Assembly (NCBI GenBank): GCA_035289625.1
Contig: DATDWP010000002.1
Location: forward strand, 1 to 64,000
Direction: 5' to 3'
Source of the DNA: UBA10205 sp035289625
GTDB taxonomy: Archaea; Iainarchaeota; Iainarchaeia; Iainarchaeales; Iainarchaeaceae
DNA length: 64,000 bases
This document shows, piece after piece, positions 16,690-24,902 of the stretch (positions are counted from its first letter, which is position 1; every line of letters starts with the position of its first letter). The position numbers and the translations under genes are program-made. The notes beneath the pieces were generated by a model, which was given only the letters and a program-made list of their open reading frames with translations, was not told where the DNA came from and did not search any database.

Positions 16690-16965
16690 ATGAAGCTTGA
16701 AGTTATAAAAAACGAAAAGGATTTTGCGGAGTTTAGGATGCAAGGGCAGCGTCACACTTTCCCAAACCTTCTAAAGCAAAAGCTTCTCGAAAATAAGGAT
16801 GTGGAATTTGTTTCATATATACTTGATCATCCGACAGATGAGAGCGCGAGATTTGCGATAAAGACCTCGGGCAAATCACCTAAAAAAATTCTTGAGGATG
16901 CTACTAAGGAAATTGAAGAAGAGCTTGAGGATTTTGACAAGAAAGTGAAAAAAGCGCTCAAGTAA
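16690..16965 (+). CDS. rpoL: RNA polymerase subunit L
   Basis: A 91-residue Rpb11/alpha-like assembly subunit of archaeal RNA polymerase, the partner of subunit D. The sequence follows the family: GQRHTFPNLLKQKLLENKDV, then VSYILDHPTDESARFAIKTSG. AGGTGA lies seven bases before ATG 16690, inside the csl4 stop. Co-transcription with csl4 is common in archaea. Confidence 0.93.
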   Translation: MKLEVIKNEKDFAEFRMQGQRHTFPNLLKQKLLENKDVEFVSYILDHPTDESARFAIKTSGKSPKKILEDATKEIEEELEDFDKKVKKALK

Positions 16966-17064
16966 ATAATTTCTTTTCTTTCAAAAAAAAGAAAATTTTG
17001 GGGAAAAGAAAAGTGTAAATTCTATTGCTTAGCTTTAAATCCTTTTTCTGTCTTCTAAGTTTCT

Positions 17065-17760
17065 ATGTCTTTGCGTGAAAAATTGAAATGGCTCGATCCT
17101 TTTACATATGTTGATTTGTACGCAATGCCAATTCTAAACCCTTCTAAAAATAAGTGGGTAGGGGAAGCTGTCTATCTTGTTTTTGCATTTATTTTCGCTT
17201 TCATTTTATACAATTTTGTTTTCGCTTTTATTTTAGGGACAAGCACCCCGCTAGTGATAGTGTATTCAGGTTCAATGGAGCCTGTACTATACCGCGGGGA
17301 TGTTGTAGTTCTAAATGCGCTTGGGGCGTATTCGCTAAAAGAGGTGCAGCTTAATTTTCCAATTAAAGATAAATTGCTCCTAGAGTACGCGCAGATTGGC
17401 TATATTCAATTACCAAATGGGCAAATACGTGCCGGCGGGGTTAGCATTTCGGGCAAAGAATATCTATTCGACCCAAATGGCCCGATTGTTGTGTACAATT
17501 CCTCTCTTCGTGGCCAGGACATAATCCACCGCGCTGTGCTTTTGCTAAACGCGCCTGATGGAAAGTATTTGATAACTTTTGGGGACAATAACAGCCGCAT
17601 TGACCAGGACTGCAAGCTATTTGAAGCCGGAAGGGATTGCATTTCCCTCTACCCGCTAAAGGTTGAGGATGTGAAGGGTAAATATCTGATCCACATCCCT
17701 CTTATTGGCTATGTGAAGCTTTTGGTCTTTGATGATCTGCCTCGGCTTTTTGCGCGATAA
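17065..17760 (+). CDS. Signal peptidase I, archaeal type
   Basis: A 231-residue S26B peptidase that removes signal peptides at the membrane. One helix at about 30-60 anchors it. The catalytic Ser lies in YSGSMEPVLYRGD. The archaeal His (replacing the bacterial Lys) is in DIIHRAV. The conserved Asp box is FGDNNSRIDQD. It ends near a hydrophobic HIPLIGYVKLL segment. It is probably responsible for processing the S-layer and the secreted protein at 26380. Confidence 0.9.
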   Translation: MSLREKLKWLDPFTYVDLYAMPILNPSKNKWVGEAVYLVFAFIFAFILYNFVFAFILGTSTPLVIVYSGSMEPVLYRGDVVVLNALGAYSLKEVQLNFPIKDKLLLEYAQIGYIQLPNGQIRAGGVSISGKEYLFDPNGPIVVYNSSLRGQDIIHRAVLLLNAPDGKYLITFGDNNSRIDQDCKLFEAGRDCISLYPLKVEDVKGKYLIHIPLIGYVKLLVFDDLPRLFAR

Positions 17761-17912
17761 ATGGTTTTAAATGCTTAGCGGATTTCCATTAATTATCGAG
17801 AGTTTTGAATATTTCTTTGACAAAACCGGAATGTCTAAGGGTATTAAACGGGTCCTTGGGCATTTGGAATTTTTGCATGGTAGATCAAAACCCTCTGCTT
17901 TGGGTGTGTTGG

Positions 17913-18659
17913 ATGGAATTAGTTTTTGAGGATGCAACGCTTTTCAAGCGCTACGTGGATGGGATTTCAGCTCTTGTTGATGAGGCGGAATTTCTGATAG
18001 ATGAGAACGGACTCTCACTAAAGGCAACTGACCCTTCGCAGATTTCACTAATTGATTTTAATTTGCCAAAAAAAGCCTTCAAGCACTTCAATATAAGCGG
18101 CCCGACAAAAATCGGAGTTGATCTCAATTATTTTAACCAGGTGATTTCGCGAGCAAAATCAGGCGATTCGCTCTCGATTTCAATAGGAGAGGATAGTTCA
18201 AAACTCTCGCTCGGTTTTTCTGGAAATTCAAAAAGGACATTTCTAATTCCGCTTCTAGATCTAACAATTGCTGATCTTCCTTTGCCAAAAATAGAATTCG
18301 ATTCACAGGTAGCTATACGCGCGGACGCTCTATCTGAGAGTTTTAAGGACGCTTCCTTAGTTTCAACCCATATTGTGCTCTCTGTTGAAAATGACTCTTT
18401 TGTTGTGAGGGCAAATTCGAGCAAAGGGAATTTGAACAATGTGTATTCAAGTAAGGACAAATCTGTTATTTCTCTAAAGGCAAATGATGAAACACGCGCA
18501 ATGTTTCCTCTTGATTATTTGACGAGCATAATCAAGGCAACAGCATCTGACACTGAAGTATTAGTGAAGCTAAAATCAAATGCGCCGGTTGAGATTTCCT
18601 ATAAAATCGGGGAAGGCAAATTTGATTTTTTCTTAGCGCCAAGAATCGAGACGGAGTAA
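17913..18659 (+). CDS. pcn: DNA sliding clamp PCNA, first copy
   Basis: A 248-residue PCNA that encircles DNA and holds polymerase and repair enzymes. It has the two-domain pattern: EDATLFKRYVDGISALVDEA, ATDPSQISLIDF, the interdomain region PLPKIEFDS, and the C-terminal APRIETE. ATG 17913 is chosen by alignment with family starts. Its last 19 bases are repeated at 19216-19234 beyond the hicBA pair, so its present 3' end is at an insertion boundary. A second PCNA follows at 20095. Confidence 0.93.
   Translation: MELVFEDATLFKRYVDGISALVDEAEFLIDENGLSLKATDPSQISLIDFNLPKKAFKHFNISGPTKIGVDLNYFNQVISRAKSGDSLSISIGEDSSKLSLGFSGNSKRTFLIPLLDLTIADLPLPKIEFDSQVAIRADALSESFKDASLVSTHIVLSVENDSFVVRANSSKGNLNNVYSSKDKSVISLKANDETRAMFPLDYLTSIIKATASDTEVLVKLKSNAPVEISYKIGEGKFDFFLAPRIETE
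18641..18659 (+). repeat. Direct repeat flanking hicBA, left copy
   Basis: AAGAATCGAGACGGAGTAA forms the last codons and stop of pcn1. It is identical to 19216-19234. Confidence 0.9.
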
Positions 18660-18729
18660 CCCGTTTTTTTAAGCCAAAAATTGGCATAAGGTTAAATTTT
18701 CCTAGGGCTATAATTGTGTTGGTGGTTTT

Positions 18730-18945
18730 ATGCAATACACAGTAGTTTTGGTCAAAGACTCTTCCTCTAGTTGGTTTACGGCAGAAGTCCCGGCCTTGCC
18801 GGGGTGTGTTTCCCAAGGGAGAACAAAAGCAGAGGCACTTGAGAATGTGAAGGATGCAATTTCTGGCTATCTTGCAAGTCTAAAAAAGCACCCTGAGGAA
18901 AAATTCATGAAAAGCAAGGTTGAAATTGAAGCAGTAATCTTATGA
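18730..18945 (+). CDS. hicB: HicB-family antitoxin
   Basis: A 71-residue HicB: WFTAEVPALPGCVSQGRTKA and EALENVKDAISGYL match the partial RNase-H fold that neutralises HicA. It overlaps hicA by ATGA (18942-18945), giving coupled translation. The order is antitoxin first. No C-terminal DNA-binding domain follows, so autoregulation, if any, would need another factor. Confidence 0.88.
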   Translation: MQYTVVLVKDSSSSWFTAEVPALPGCVSQGRTKAEALENVKDAISGYLASLKKHPEEKFMKSKVEIEAVIL

Positions 18946-19163
18946 AACTTCCAATTGTTTCTGGAAAGAAAATCATGAAAGCTTTGCAAAAAATAGGCTT
19001 TGAATTAGACCACCAGACCGGCAGCCACATGATAATGAGAGAATCAAAAGAACCTTTCCGCAGGGTTACGGTTCCAAATCACAAGGTTGTTGTTCCAGGC
19101 ACGTTAGTGTCAATAATAAAAGAAACCGGGCTGACCAGGGGCGAATTCATAAAACTTTTATAG
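18942..19163 (+). CDS. hicA: HicA-family mRNA interferase toxin
   Basis: A 73-residue HicA with a dsRBD-like fold. VSGKKIMKALQKIGFELDHQ, then TGSHMIMRE with the catalytic His, VTVPNHKVVVPGTL and IIKETGLTRGEFIKLL are all typical. It cleaves mRNA in known systems. The pair sits between 19-bp direct repeats. Confidence 0.9.
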   Translation: MKLPIVSGKKIMKALQKIGFELDHQTGSHMIMRESKEPFRRVTVPNHKVVVPGTLVSIIKETGLTRGEFIKLL

Positions 19164-19215
19164 GCTAGATGCCAAATGTCAGGCAACCATTAATCTTCAT
19201 TTGTTTTATGGGGCG

Positions 19216-19234
19216 AAGAATCGAGACGGAGTAA
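19216..19234 (+). repeat. Direct repeat flanking hicBA, right copy
   Basis: Perfect second copy of the pcn1 3' end AAGAATCGAGACGGAGTAA, out of any gene context. It is 575 bases from the first copy and encloses only hicBA and short flanks. Confidence 0.9.
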
Positions 19235-19236
19235 AA

Positions 19237-19581
19237 TCAGTTAGTGGATTTTAGTTTTTCTCTAAATATTGTTTTGTAAATCTGTTTAAGGCATTCTAAT
19301 TTCGCTTCTTGTATCAGGTTTTTTTTGGGACTCTTGCTTTTCTGCAGGGCTTCAAGCATTTTAAGGGGGTACTGGATTTCTTTAGATGCCCAAAACCTAT
19401 CTGAAAAAGCAAACTTTATTTTGAGGTTTGCCAAAAAATTATTAGTATTTTTTGTCTTCAGCCACAAAGTATGTACTGTTTGTGCGGTTCGTTGCGCGTG
19501 CGCACGTACCTGCTCTTCATCATGAATTTTGCCTTTGGTATTTTTTTTCTCATTTTTTCTTTTTCCCCATCTTCCAGGCAT
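19237..19581 (-). CDS. Unknown basic helical protein
   Basis: A 114-residue Lys-rich protein with no recognised domain. It begins MPGRWGKRKNEKKNTKG and is mainly helical. It lies three bases downstream of rpiB, probably in one operon. Its end abuts the right direct repeat. It is one of several small basic unknowns in this window. Confidence 0.45.
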   Translation of the reverse strand: MPGRWGKRKNEKKNTKGKIHDEEQVRAHAQRTAQTVHTLWLKTKNTNNFLANLKIKFAFSDRFWASKEIQYPLKMLEALQKSKSPKKNLIQEAKLECLKQIYKTIFREKLKSTN

Positions 19582-19584
19582 ATT

Positions 19585-20031
19585 TTAAATCCCTTTTTCC
19601 ATTTCCAAAATTTTTTGCACCCTTCTCTTGTGCCTCTCTTCGCTTATTGGTTTTGCTTTCAGGAATGCTTCGAGTATTTTTTTTGCGCGAATGGCGGTGT
19701 ATGTTCTTCCTCCCAAGCAGAGGATATTTGCATCATTGTGCTCGCGTGCTACTCTTGCAGTGTACTCATCAAATGGGTTGGCTGCTCTAATCCCGAGGAT
19801 TTTATTTGCGGCAATGCACATGCCAATTCCTGTCCCGCAAACAAGTAGGCCAAAGCTCTTTTTGTCCTCTTTTACCTTGAGGGCAACTTTTTTGGCAAAA
19901 TTTGGGTAATCAGCAACTGTTTCATCAAATACCCCGAGATCTATTGCTTCTATTCTTTTTTTCACAAGGGTTTTTTTGAGGGCTTCTTTTGTTTTATAGC
20001 CGGCATGGTCTGAACCTATGTAGAATTTCAT
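19585..20031 (-). CDS. rpiB: Ribose-5-phosphate isomerase B (RpiB/LacAB family)
   Basis: A 148-residue sugar-phosphate isomerase interconverting ribose-5- and ribulose-5-phosphate. IGSDHAGYKTKEALKK at the start, CGTGIGMCIAANK with the catalytic Cys, and EHNDANILCLGGRT are diagnostic. Length is normal. It is divergent from pcn2. Confidence 0.92.
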   Translation of the reverse strand: MKFYIGSDHAGYKTKEALKKTLVKKRIEAIDLGVFDETVADYPNFAKKVALKVKEDKKSFGLLVCGTGIGMCIAANKILGIRAANPFDEYTARVAREHNDANILCLGGRTYTAIRAKKILEAFLKAKPISEERHKRRVQKILEMEKGI

Positions 20032-20094
20032 AAAAGCAATGATAGGTCAAAAAGGGATTTAAAGGATATAGTGGCTCATTTTGTATTGAGTGCT

Positions 20095-20817
20095 ATGATA
20101 GAGCTAAAGGATGTCTCATTTCTTAGGTCAAGTATAGATTCAATTTCCTCTTTTATCCCTGAGGGCAATTTCAGGTTCAATGAAAAGGGGATTCATTTTA
20201 GGGCAATTGACCCAAGCCAGGTTGTGCTTGTTGATTATTTTATCGATCGTTCCATTTTTGATTCGTATGAAATTGAGCCGGCATTTGTGGGGATAAACCT
20301 CTCAGAACTTAGTAAAATTTTTGCAAGGGCACTTGCAGAGGATCGCGTGCTAATAAATCTTTTTGAATCTGAATTGAAAATAAGTTTTAAGGGCGATTTA
20401 GAGAGATCATTTAAGCTTCCGCTAATAGATATTTCTGAAGGCGAATTGAAGATCCCGCAGACAAAATATGAGACATCGATTGAAATAAATTCAAAACTTT
20501 TGCGCGAGGTTTTGAAGGATGCATCCCTATTTAGTTCAAGTGTTGTTCTAAAAACAAAAGGTGATAAATTTTTAGTCGAATCAAAAGGAACTGCCGGGGC
20601 TCTTAATGTTAGTTCCGGGCAATCAAGAGGGGTTAAGGTAAAATCAAAAGATGATGTTGTTTCAAAATATTCTCTTACTTATTTGCAAAATATTGTAAAG
20701 GAAGCTAACCAGGACGCAACAGTTCTTCTAGAGTTAAAAACAGATTCTCCGATGAAGGTTAGTTTTCAGATTGGCAAGAGCAGAATAGAATTTTATCTAG
20801 CGCACATGCTGCTATAG
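20095..20817 (+). CDS. pcn: DNA sliding clamp PCNA, second copy
   Basis: A 240-residue PCNA paralog. It has SFLRSSIDSISSFIPEGNF, RAIDPSQVVLVDYF and the C-terminal SRIEFYLAHML. It is diverged from the copy at 17913 throughout, so the two are not a recent duplication. Together they could form a heteromeric ring, as known in some Crenarchaeota. ATG 20095 is preferred to an upstream ATG by family alignment. It is followed at once by priL. Confidence 0.9.
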   Translation: MIELKDVSFLRSSIDSISSFIPEGNFRFNEKGIHFRAIDPSQVVLVDYFIDRSIFDSYEIEPAFVGINLSELSKIFARALAEDRVLINLFESELKISFKGDLERSFKLPLIDISEGELKIPQTKYETSIEINSKLLREVLKDASLFSSSVVLKTKGDKFLVESKGTAGALNVSSGQSRGVKVKSKDDVVSKYSLTYLQNIVKEANQDATVLLELKTDSPMKVSFQIGKSRIEFYLAHMLL

Positions 20818-20825
20818 TTGTTTTT

Positions 20826-21860
20826 GTGAAAGGTATGTTTGAAAAATATGAAGTTTCACAGCTCCAAGAGGCTCAGAAATACCCTTTTTTGCCATTTGTA
20901 AAAATAATGGTTTCAAAATCCGACCTCACTGTTGAAAATGTCCCTGCGGATGTTTTGATCAGATCAAAACAGGTGGTAGTGGCCTCATTTGAAGATAGGC
21001 CTTATAATTTTCCGGAAGGAGTTAGCTCGAGGGATATTCTTACAAATGAAATACTTGCTTTTCCTGTTTCAAAAATACTTGTTTCGATAATAAATAGAAT
21101 GGAGCTCTACAGGCGTTTTTCACAGCTCTTCTCGCGCTCTGTTGAAAAATATTTAGAAAAAGAGAGTTCTAAAAAAATAAATGATATCGCTTCGGATTTT
21201 GGTCTTGCAGTGCAAATTTTCCCGGCAGGCTATGCTGTTGCTATTGGGTCTTATCTTCGTGCCGAATTAGATGATCCTTCAATAAAACTTGTGAACCAAA
21301 AAGTTGAGGGCGGAAATGTATTTCTTTCAAAAAGTGAATTCATTAAATTGCTCTCACTAATTGCCTCATCTGAAATCAGAAAATCTCTCCCTGTGCAAAT
21401 TAAAGAAGTTCCGATCGCGCTCAGAGCTGAAGCTGAGGATATTGACAAGCAGTTCTCACTTGAAGTTAGAAAGAAATATTCAAAAACCGATTTTGGAAAA
21501 GTTTCCCCGGAATCCTTTCCCCCATGCATGGCAAAAATATATGGTGAACTAATTGCAGGGGTAAAGGTCACCCATTCCGCGCGATTTGCAATAGCGACAT
21601 TTCTAAGTTCAATTGGAATGGAGAAGGAAAAGATCATTGACATGTATAGGGCAACACCTAATTTTAATGAAAAAATCACCCGCTACCAGGTTGATCGTAT
21701 TGCGGCGGATAAGGGCGGCTACTCAGCCCCTGGGTGTGATAAGATGCGATCGTATAATTTGTGCGTTGCAGATTGTCCCGTAACCCATCCGGTGCAATTC
21801 TATTCACGTGAGGTTATGAGGGGAAAAAATGGGCAAATTCCACAAGCAGGCTCTGAATAG
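20826..21860 (+). CDS. priL: DNA primase large subunit
   Basis: A 344-residue PriL. The Fe-S domain in the C-terminal third shows FPPCMAKIY, HSARFAIATFL, PNFNEKITRYQVDRIA, APGCDKM, LCVADCPVTHPVQFY: four cysteines in the expected order. It stimulates primer synthesis by PriS. GTG 20826 is eight bases after the pcn2 stop; ATG 20835 is an alternative. It belongs to the replication cluster. Confidence 0.92.
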   Translation: MKGMFEKYEVSQLQEAQKYPFLPFVKIMVSKSDLTVENVPADVLIRSKQVVVASFEDRPYNFPEGVSSRDILTNEILAFPVSKILVSIINRMELYRRFSQLFSRSVEKYLEKESSKKINDIASDFGLAVQIFPAGYAVAIGSYLRAELDDPSIKLVNQKVEGGNVFLSKSEFIKLLSLIASSEIRKSLPVQIKEVPIALRAEAEDIDKQFSLEVRKKYSKTDFGKVSPESFPPCMAKIYGELIAGVKVTHSARFAIATFLSSIGMEKEKIIDMYRATPNFNEKITRYQVDRIAADKGGYSAPGCDKMRSYNLCVADCPVTHPVQFYSREVMRGKNGQIPQAGSE

Positions 21861-21975
21861 GTTTTTTGGGTAGGGTTTGTAATATTTTAGCAAATAGGGC
21901 TTTGGGTGGATTTTGTCACTTTTTTAGGCTAATTCTGAAGTGACTTTATTAATTGTTTTTTACTTCCCAATATTT

Positions 21976-23199
21976 ATGGGGGAAGAGACTTATTTGCGCT
22001 CGCTGCTGCGCTCGTATTATGAGAAAGTGCAGGTAAATTCAGTTCCGGATATTGCTTTTCGCGAATTTGGGTATGGGGAATTTGGGCAGAAAATTTCCGC
22101 TCGCCACTTATCGTTTAAGTCAAATTCTGAACTCAATTCATTTTTGAGTGAGAGGGCGCCTTTTTATATTTCATATTCTAATGCGCGCTATGAACTACCG
22201 GCAGCGCGGCCAATGGAGAAAAAAAATCTTCTTGGGGCGGATTTGATTTATGAGTTTGATGCAGATGATATAAAGACCGATTGCAAACAAGTGCACGATA
22301 GTTGGGCGTGCAGATCGTGCCAAGCTTGCGGGAGGGGAAATATAAAAGAGTGTAGCAAATGCGGCTCTGGAACAGTTGTTGATGAGTGGATTTGTAGTGA
22401 ATGCTTGAATGAGACAAAAAGGCAGACTAAAAATCTTCTTGCTGTTCTGCAGGACGATTTTGGTTTTTCTTCAGGGATTTTTGTGAACTTTTCAGGCAGC
22501 AAGGGTTTTCACACCCACGTGCGACCGCAATCAGTGCAATCCCTTTCAAAGAGCGCGCGCCTTGAACTTTTGGATTATATCACCGCAACAAATTTGAATT
22601 TGGAGGCAATGGGTTTTTCATTTCCGGCAAAAGGGCCAGGTAGATGCCCGCTAGCAGCGTCTGCTCGCGGATGGTCAAAAAAGCTTCTAGATTTATCAAA
22701 AGGGGCTCTTGAAGGTATGCAGGCTGATCATATTGCGGTTTTAGGGTCAATTAGTCTGCCTGCTGCCGAGAAGCTATTAAAAGAAAAGCACACCATCATT
22801 AATGGTATGCAGAGGGGGGTTTTGGGAGCGGCTAGCGGGGTGCGGGCGGATAAATTCTGGAAACCGTTTTTAACTTCGCTTGTTTTGGAGCAAAAGCTAG
22901 AGGTTGATAGGCAGACCTCGGTTGATATAAATAAAATAATCCGGGTGCCAAATACAATCCATGGTTCAACCGGGCTTGTTGCAAAGGAAATTTCGATTCC
23001 AGAACTTGCAGGGTTCGATCCATTCAAAGATGCTGTTGTATTTTCGCAAAATGAAGTTGCGCTGGCAAATGTTAACTCCCCAAAATTTTCACTTTCAGGC
23101 CAAGTCTTTGGCCCATTCAAAGGCGAGAGCGCATCATTGCCTGAATTTGCCGCATTTTATTTGCTTGCAAGGGGAAGCGCACGGATGGTGGGGAAGTGA
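21976..23199 (+). CDS. priS: DNA primase catalytic (small) subunit
   Basis: A 407-residue PriS that makes RNA/DNA primers. The catalytic acidic motif is YEFDADDI. The Zn-binding insert follows with CRSCQACGRGNIKECSKCG and a later CSEC. GSKGFHTHV is the nucleotide-binding motif, and VNKIIRVP-type residues (DINKIIRVPNTIHGSTG) come later. ATG 21976 is chosen because MGEETYLRSLLRSYY matches the family start. It overlaps the GINS gene by GTGA. Confidence 0.93.
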   Translation: MGEETYLRSLLRSYYEKVQVNSVPDIAFREFGYGEFGQKISARHLSFKSNSELNSFLSERAPFYISYSNARYELPAARPMEKKNLLGADLIYEFDADDIKTDCKQVHDSWACRSCQACGRGNIKECSKCGSGTVVDEWICSECLNETKRQTKNLLAVLQDDFGFSSGIFVNFSGSKGFHTHVRPQSVQSLSKSARLELLDYITATNLNLEAMGFSFPAKGPGRCPLAASARGWSKKLLDLSKGALEGMQADHIAVLGSISLPAAEKLLKEKHTIINGMQRGVLGAASGVRADKFWKPFLTSLVLEQKLEVDRQTSVDINKIIRVPNTIHGSTGLVAKEISIPELAGFDPFKDAVVFSQNEVALANVNSPKFSLSGQVFGPFKGESASLPEFAAFYLLARGSARMVGK

Positions 23200-23738
23200 A
23201 TCTTTCATATGATGAAATCAGAAGGATCCATCGCCTTGAAAAGGATTCTTCAAAGCTTGTTGAAGTTGAGCAGCAATTCTACAATGACCTTCACGTGTTT
23301 TTGACAGCGGAAAAAGAGCAGTATTTGAATTCACTAAAAGATCTCTCTTCGACAAAATCACGTGATTTTGCAAACCTCAAAAAAATGGTTGAGGAGATTT
23401 TTGCAATGCGAGGCAAAAAGATTTTGGGCAGGGCGCTTATCGGTTCTCGCACGGGCGACTCTGATGAATCTCATATGGCAATGCAGGAAAAAAAACTCTA
23501 CGTTGAATTAGTATCGCTTCTAAAAATGCACAACCATATTCTTGATGAAATCTTCGAATCGCAAGAATCCGAGAAGGATTTAAATACCCTTTCAGTGCAG
23601 ATTCTTTCAGATATTCCGGGTTTTGTAGGGGCCGATATGAACGAGTATGGGCCTTTTGAAAAGGGGGTAGTTGCTGTTTTGCCGTTAAAAATTGCAAAGC
23701 TCCTTTTATCCCGCAAGCTTGTGGAGGTTAAATCATGA
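23196..23738 (+). CDS. GINS complex subunit, Gins51 type
   Basis: A 180-residue protein with the helical A domain first (LSYDEIRRIHRLEKDS, ... KKMVEEIFAMRGKKILGRAL) and the small B domain last (IPGFVGADMNEYGPFEKG, VVAVLPLKIAKLLLSRKL). This AB order is that of Gins51/Sld5-Psf1. GINS joins MCM and the Cdc45/RecJ-like protein in the replicative helicase. Start GTG 23196 overlaps priS; stop overlaps rps27e (ATGA). Confidence 0.87.
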   Translation: MNLSYDEIRRIHRLEKDSSKLVEVEQQFYNDLHVFLTAEKEQYLNSLKDLSSTKSRDFANLKKMVEEIFAMRGKKILGRALIGSRTGDSDESHMAMQEKKLYVELVSLLKMHNHILDEIFESQESEKDLNTLSVQILSDIPGFVGADMNEYGPFEKGVVAVLPLKIAKLLLSRKLVEVKS

Positions 23739-23923
23739 CAACCAGTATAACAATTCCAGGGCCAAAGACAAAATTTTACAAAGTCAAGTGCCAGTGCGGA
23801 AATGAGCAGATAATTTTCAGTGCCCCTTCAACTAAAGTGCTATGCCTAGCATGCAGCACTCCTTTGGGGAAGAGTTCTTCTTCAAAGATAAAGCTTAGTG
23901 CAAAAGTGCTAAAGGAGTTCTAG
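23735..23923 (+). CDS. rps27e: Ribosomal protein S27e
   Basis: A 62-residue zinc-ribbon protein of the small subunit. FYKVKCQCGNEQIIFS and STKVLCLACSTPLG match the family. The first knuckle is C-x-C rather than the usual C-x2-C, a one-residue deletion. It is translationally coupled to gins and aIF2-alpha. Confidence 0.9.
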   Translation: MTTSITIPGPKTKFYKVKCQCGNEQIIFSAPSTKVLCLACSTPLGKSSSSKIKLSAKVLKEF

Positions 23924-24709
23924 TTGGTGTTGATCTTGACTCAAACTTTTCCAGAGCACGGCGAAATAGTAATTGGCAGGATTACAAAAGTGCTAGATTA
24001 CGGCGTGTTCATGGAGCTTTTGGAATATGAAGGCAGCCAGGGGTTTGTGCACATTTCAAATGTTAGCTCTAGTTGGATAAAAAATATCAGGAATTTTGTA
24101 AAAGAAGGCCAGATCAGGGCCGGTAAAGTGATAAATGTTGACCAGGGCAAAAGGCAGGTTGATATTTCGCTAACCAAAGTCTCAGCGAATTTGCAGCGCA
24201 CAAGAATTGAAGAGTACAAGCAATCAAAGCGCTCACAAAAACTCATTGAAATGCTCGCGCAAAAGGTTGATGAAAAACCGGAAATTGCCTGGCAAGAAGT
24301 AGCTGAACCCTTACTTGAAAAATACGATTCGTTATATGAAGCATTCCAAAAAATTCTTCTAAGTGGACAAGAGGCGGCGCCTAATATTTCTAAAAAGTGG
24401 ATTTTGCCGCTAATAGAACTTGTGCAGGGCAATTTTGAGATGCCTCAAAAGAGCGTCAAAGGCAAAATATTTTTATCAATTCCCGGGCCAAACGGAGTTG
24501 AGGATTTGAAAAAATCACTTCTTGCAGGCGTGAAGAAAGGCTCAAAGAATGCAAATATTTTCTATGAAGGTTCCGGCAGGTATTCTATTAGCGCAACTTC
24601 AATTGATTATAAATCAGCTGAAAAAATCCTTCGCGATATTGCTGATGAGATAATAAATAGCGCAAAATCTTTTGGCGGAAGTGCCGAATTTGAAAAGGTG
24701 GAGATCTAA
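23924..24709 (+). CDS. Translation initiation factor 2 subunit alpha
   Basis: A 261-residue aIF2-alpha, which helps bring initiator tRNA to the ribosome as part of the aIF2 heterotrimer. An S1 domain (GEIVIGRITKVLDYGVFMEL, GFVHISNVSSSWIKNI, KRQVDISLTKV) is followed by a helical domain and a C-terminal alpha-beta domain (YSISATSIDYKSAEKIL). TTG 23924 directly follows the rps27e stop, with GGAG eight bases upstream. Confidence 0.92.
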   Translation: MVLILTQTFPEHGEIVIGRITKVLDYGVFMELLEYEGSQGFVHISNVSSSWIKNIRNFVKEGQIRAGKVINVDQGKRQVDISLTKVSANLQRTRIEEYKQSKRSQKLIEMLAQKVDEKPEIAWQEVAEPLLEKYDSLYEAFQKILLSGQEAAPNISKKWILPLIELVQGNFEMPQKSVKGKIFLSIPGPNGVEDLKKSLLAGVKKGSKNANIFYEGSGRYSISATSIDYKSAEKILRDIADEIINSAKSFGGSAEFEKVEI

Positions 24710-24724
24710 ACTAAAGGTGTTTTT

Positions 24725-24898
24725 ATGGAAAAAGAAAATGGAGACGCCGAAAAGAAGTTTTATAAAGCCTGTATTTACTGTAAGTCCTTTAATGTTAAGC
24801 CATATTCTGTTGATGAGGCTTTCAGTGCTGCTCCAAAATATCAATGTGAGGATTGCGGCAAAATAGGGATGCCAATTGAATTAGAAAAAAAGAAGTGA
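24725..24898 (+). CDS. 57-residue zinc-ribbon protein
   Basis: Starts at ATG 24725 shortly after aIF2-alpha. Two knuckles, ACIYCKS and CEDCGK, are 22 residues apart and suggest a single zinc site. The rest is MEKENGDAEKKFYK at the start and a Glu/Lys tail. Its place between aIF2-alpha and the PAC2 gene is where many archaea carry nop10, but the sequence is not Nop10. Function unknown. Confidence 0.65.
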   Translation: MEKENGDAEKKFYKACIYCKSFNVKPYSVDEAFSAAPKYQCEDCGKIGMPIELEKKK

Positions 24899-24902
24899 TT
24901 TG

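Noticed and set aside
18660..19236. Insertion sequence carrying hicBA
   Set aside because: No transposase and no terminal inverted repeats; only the 19-bp direct repeats are seen.
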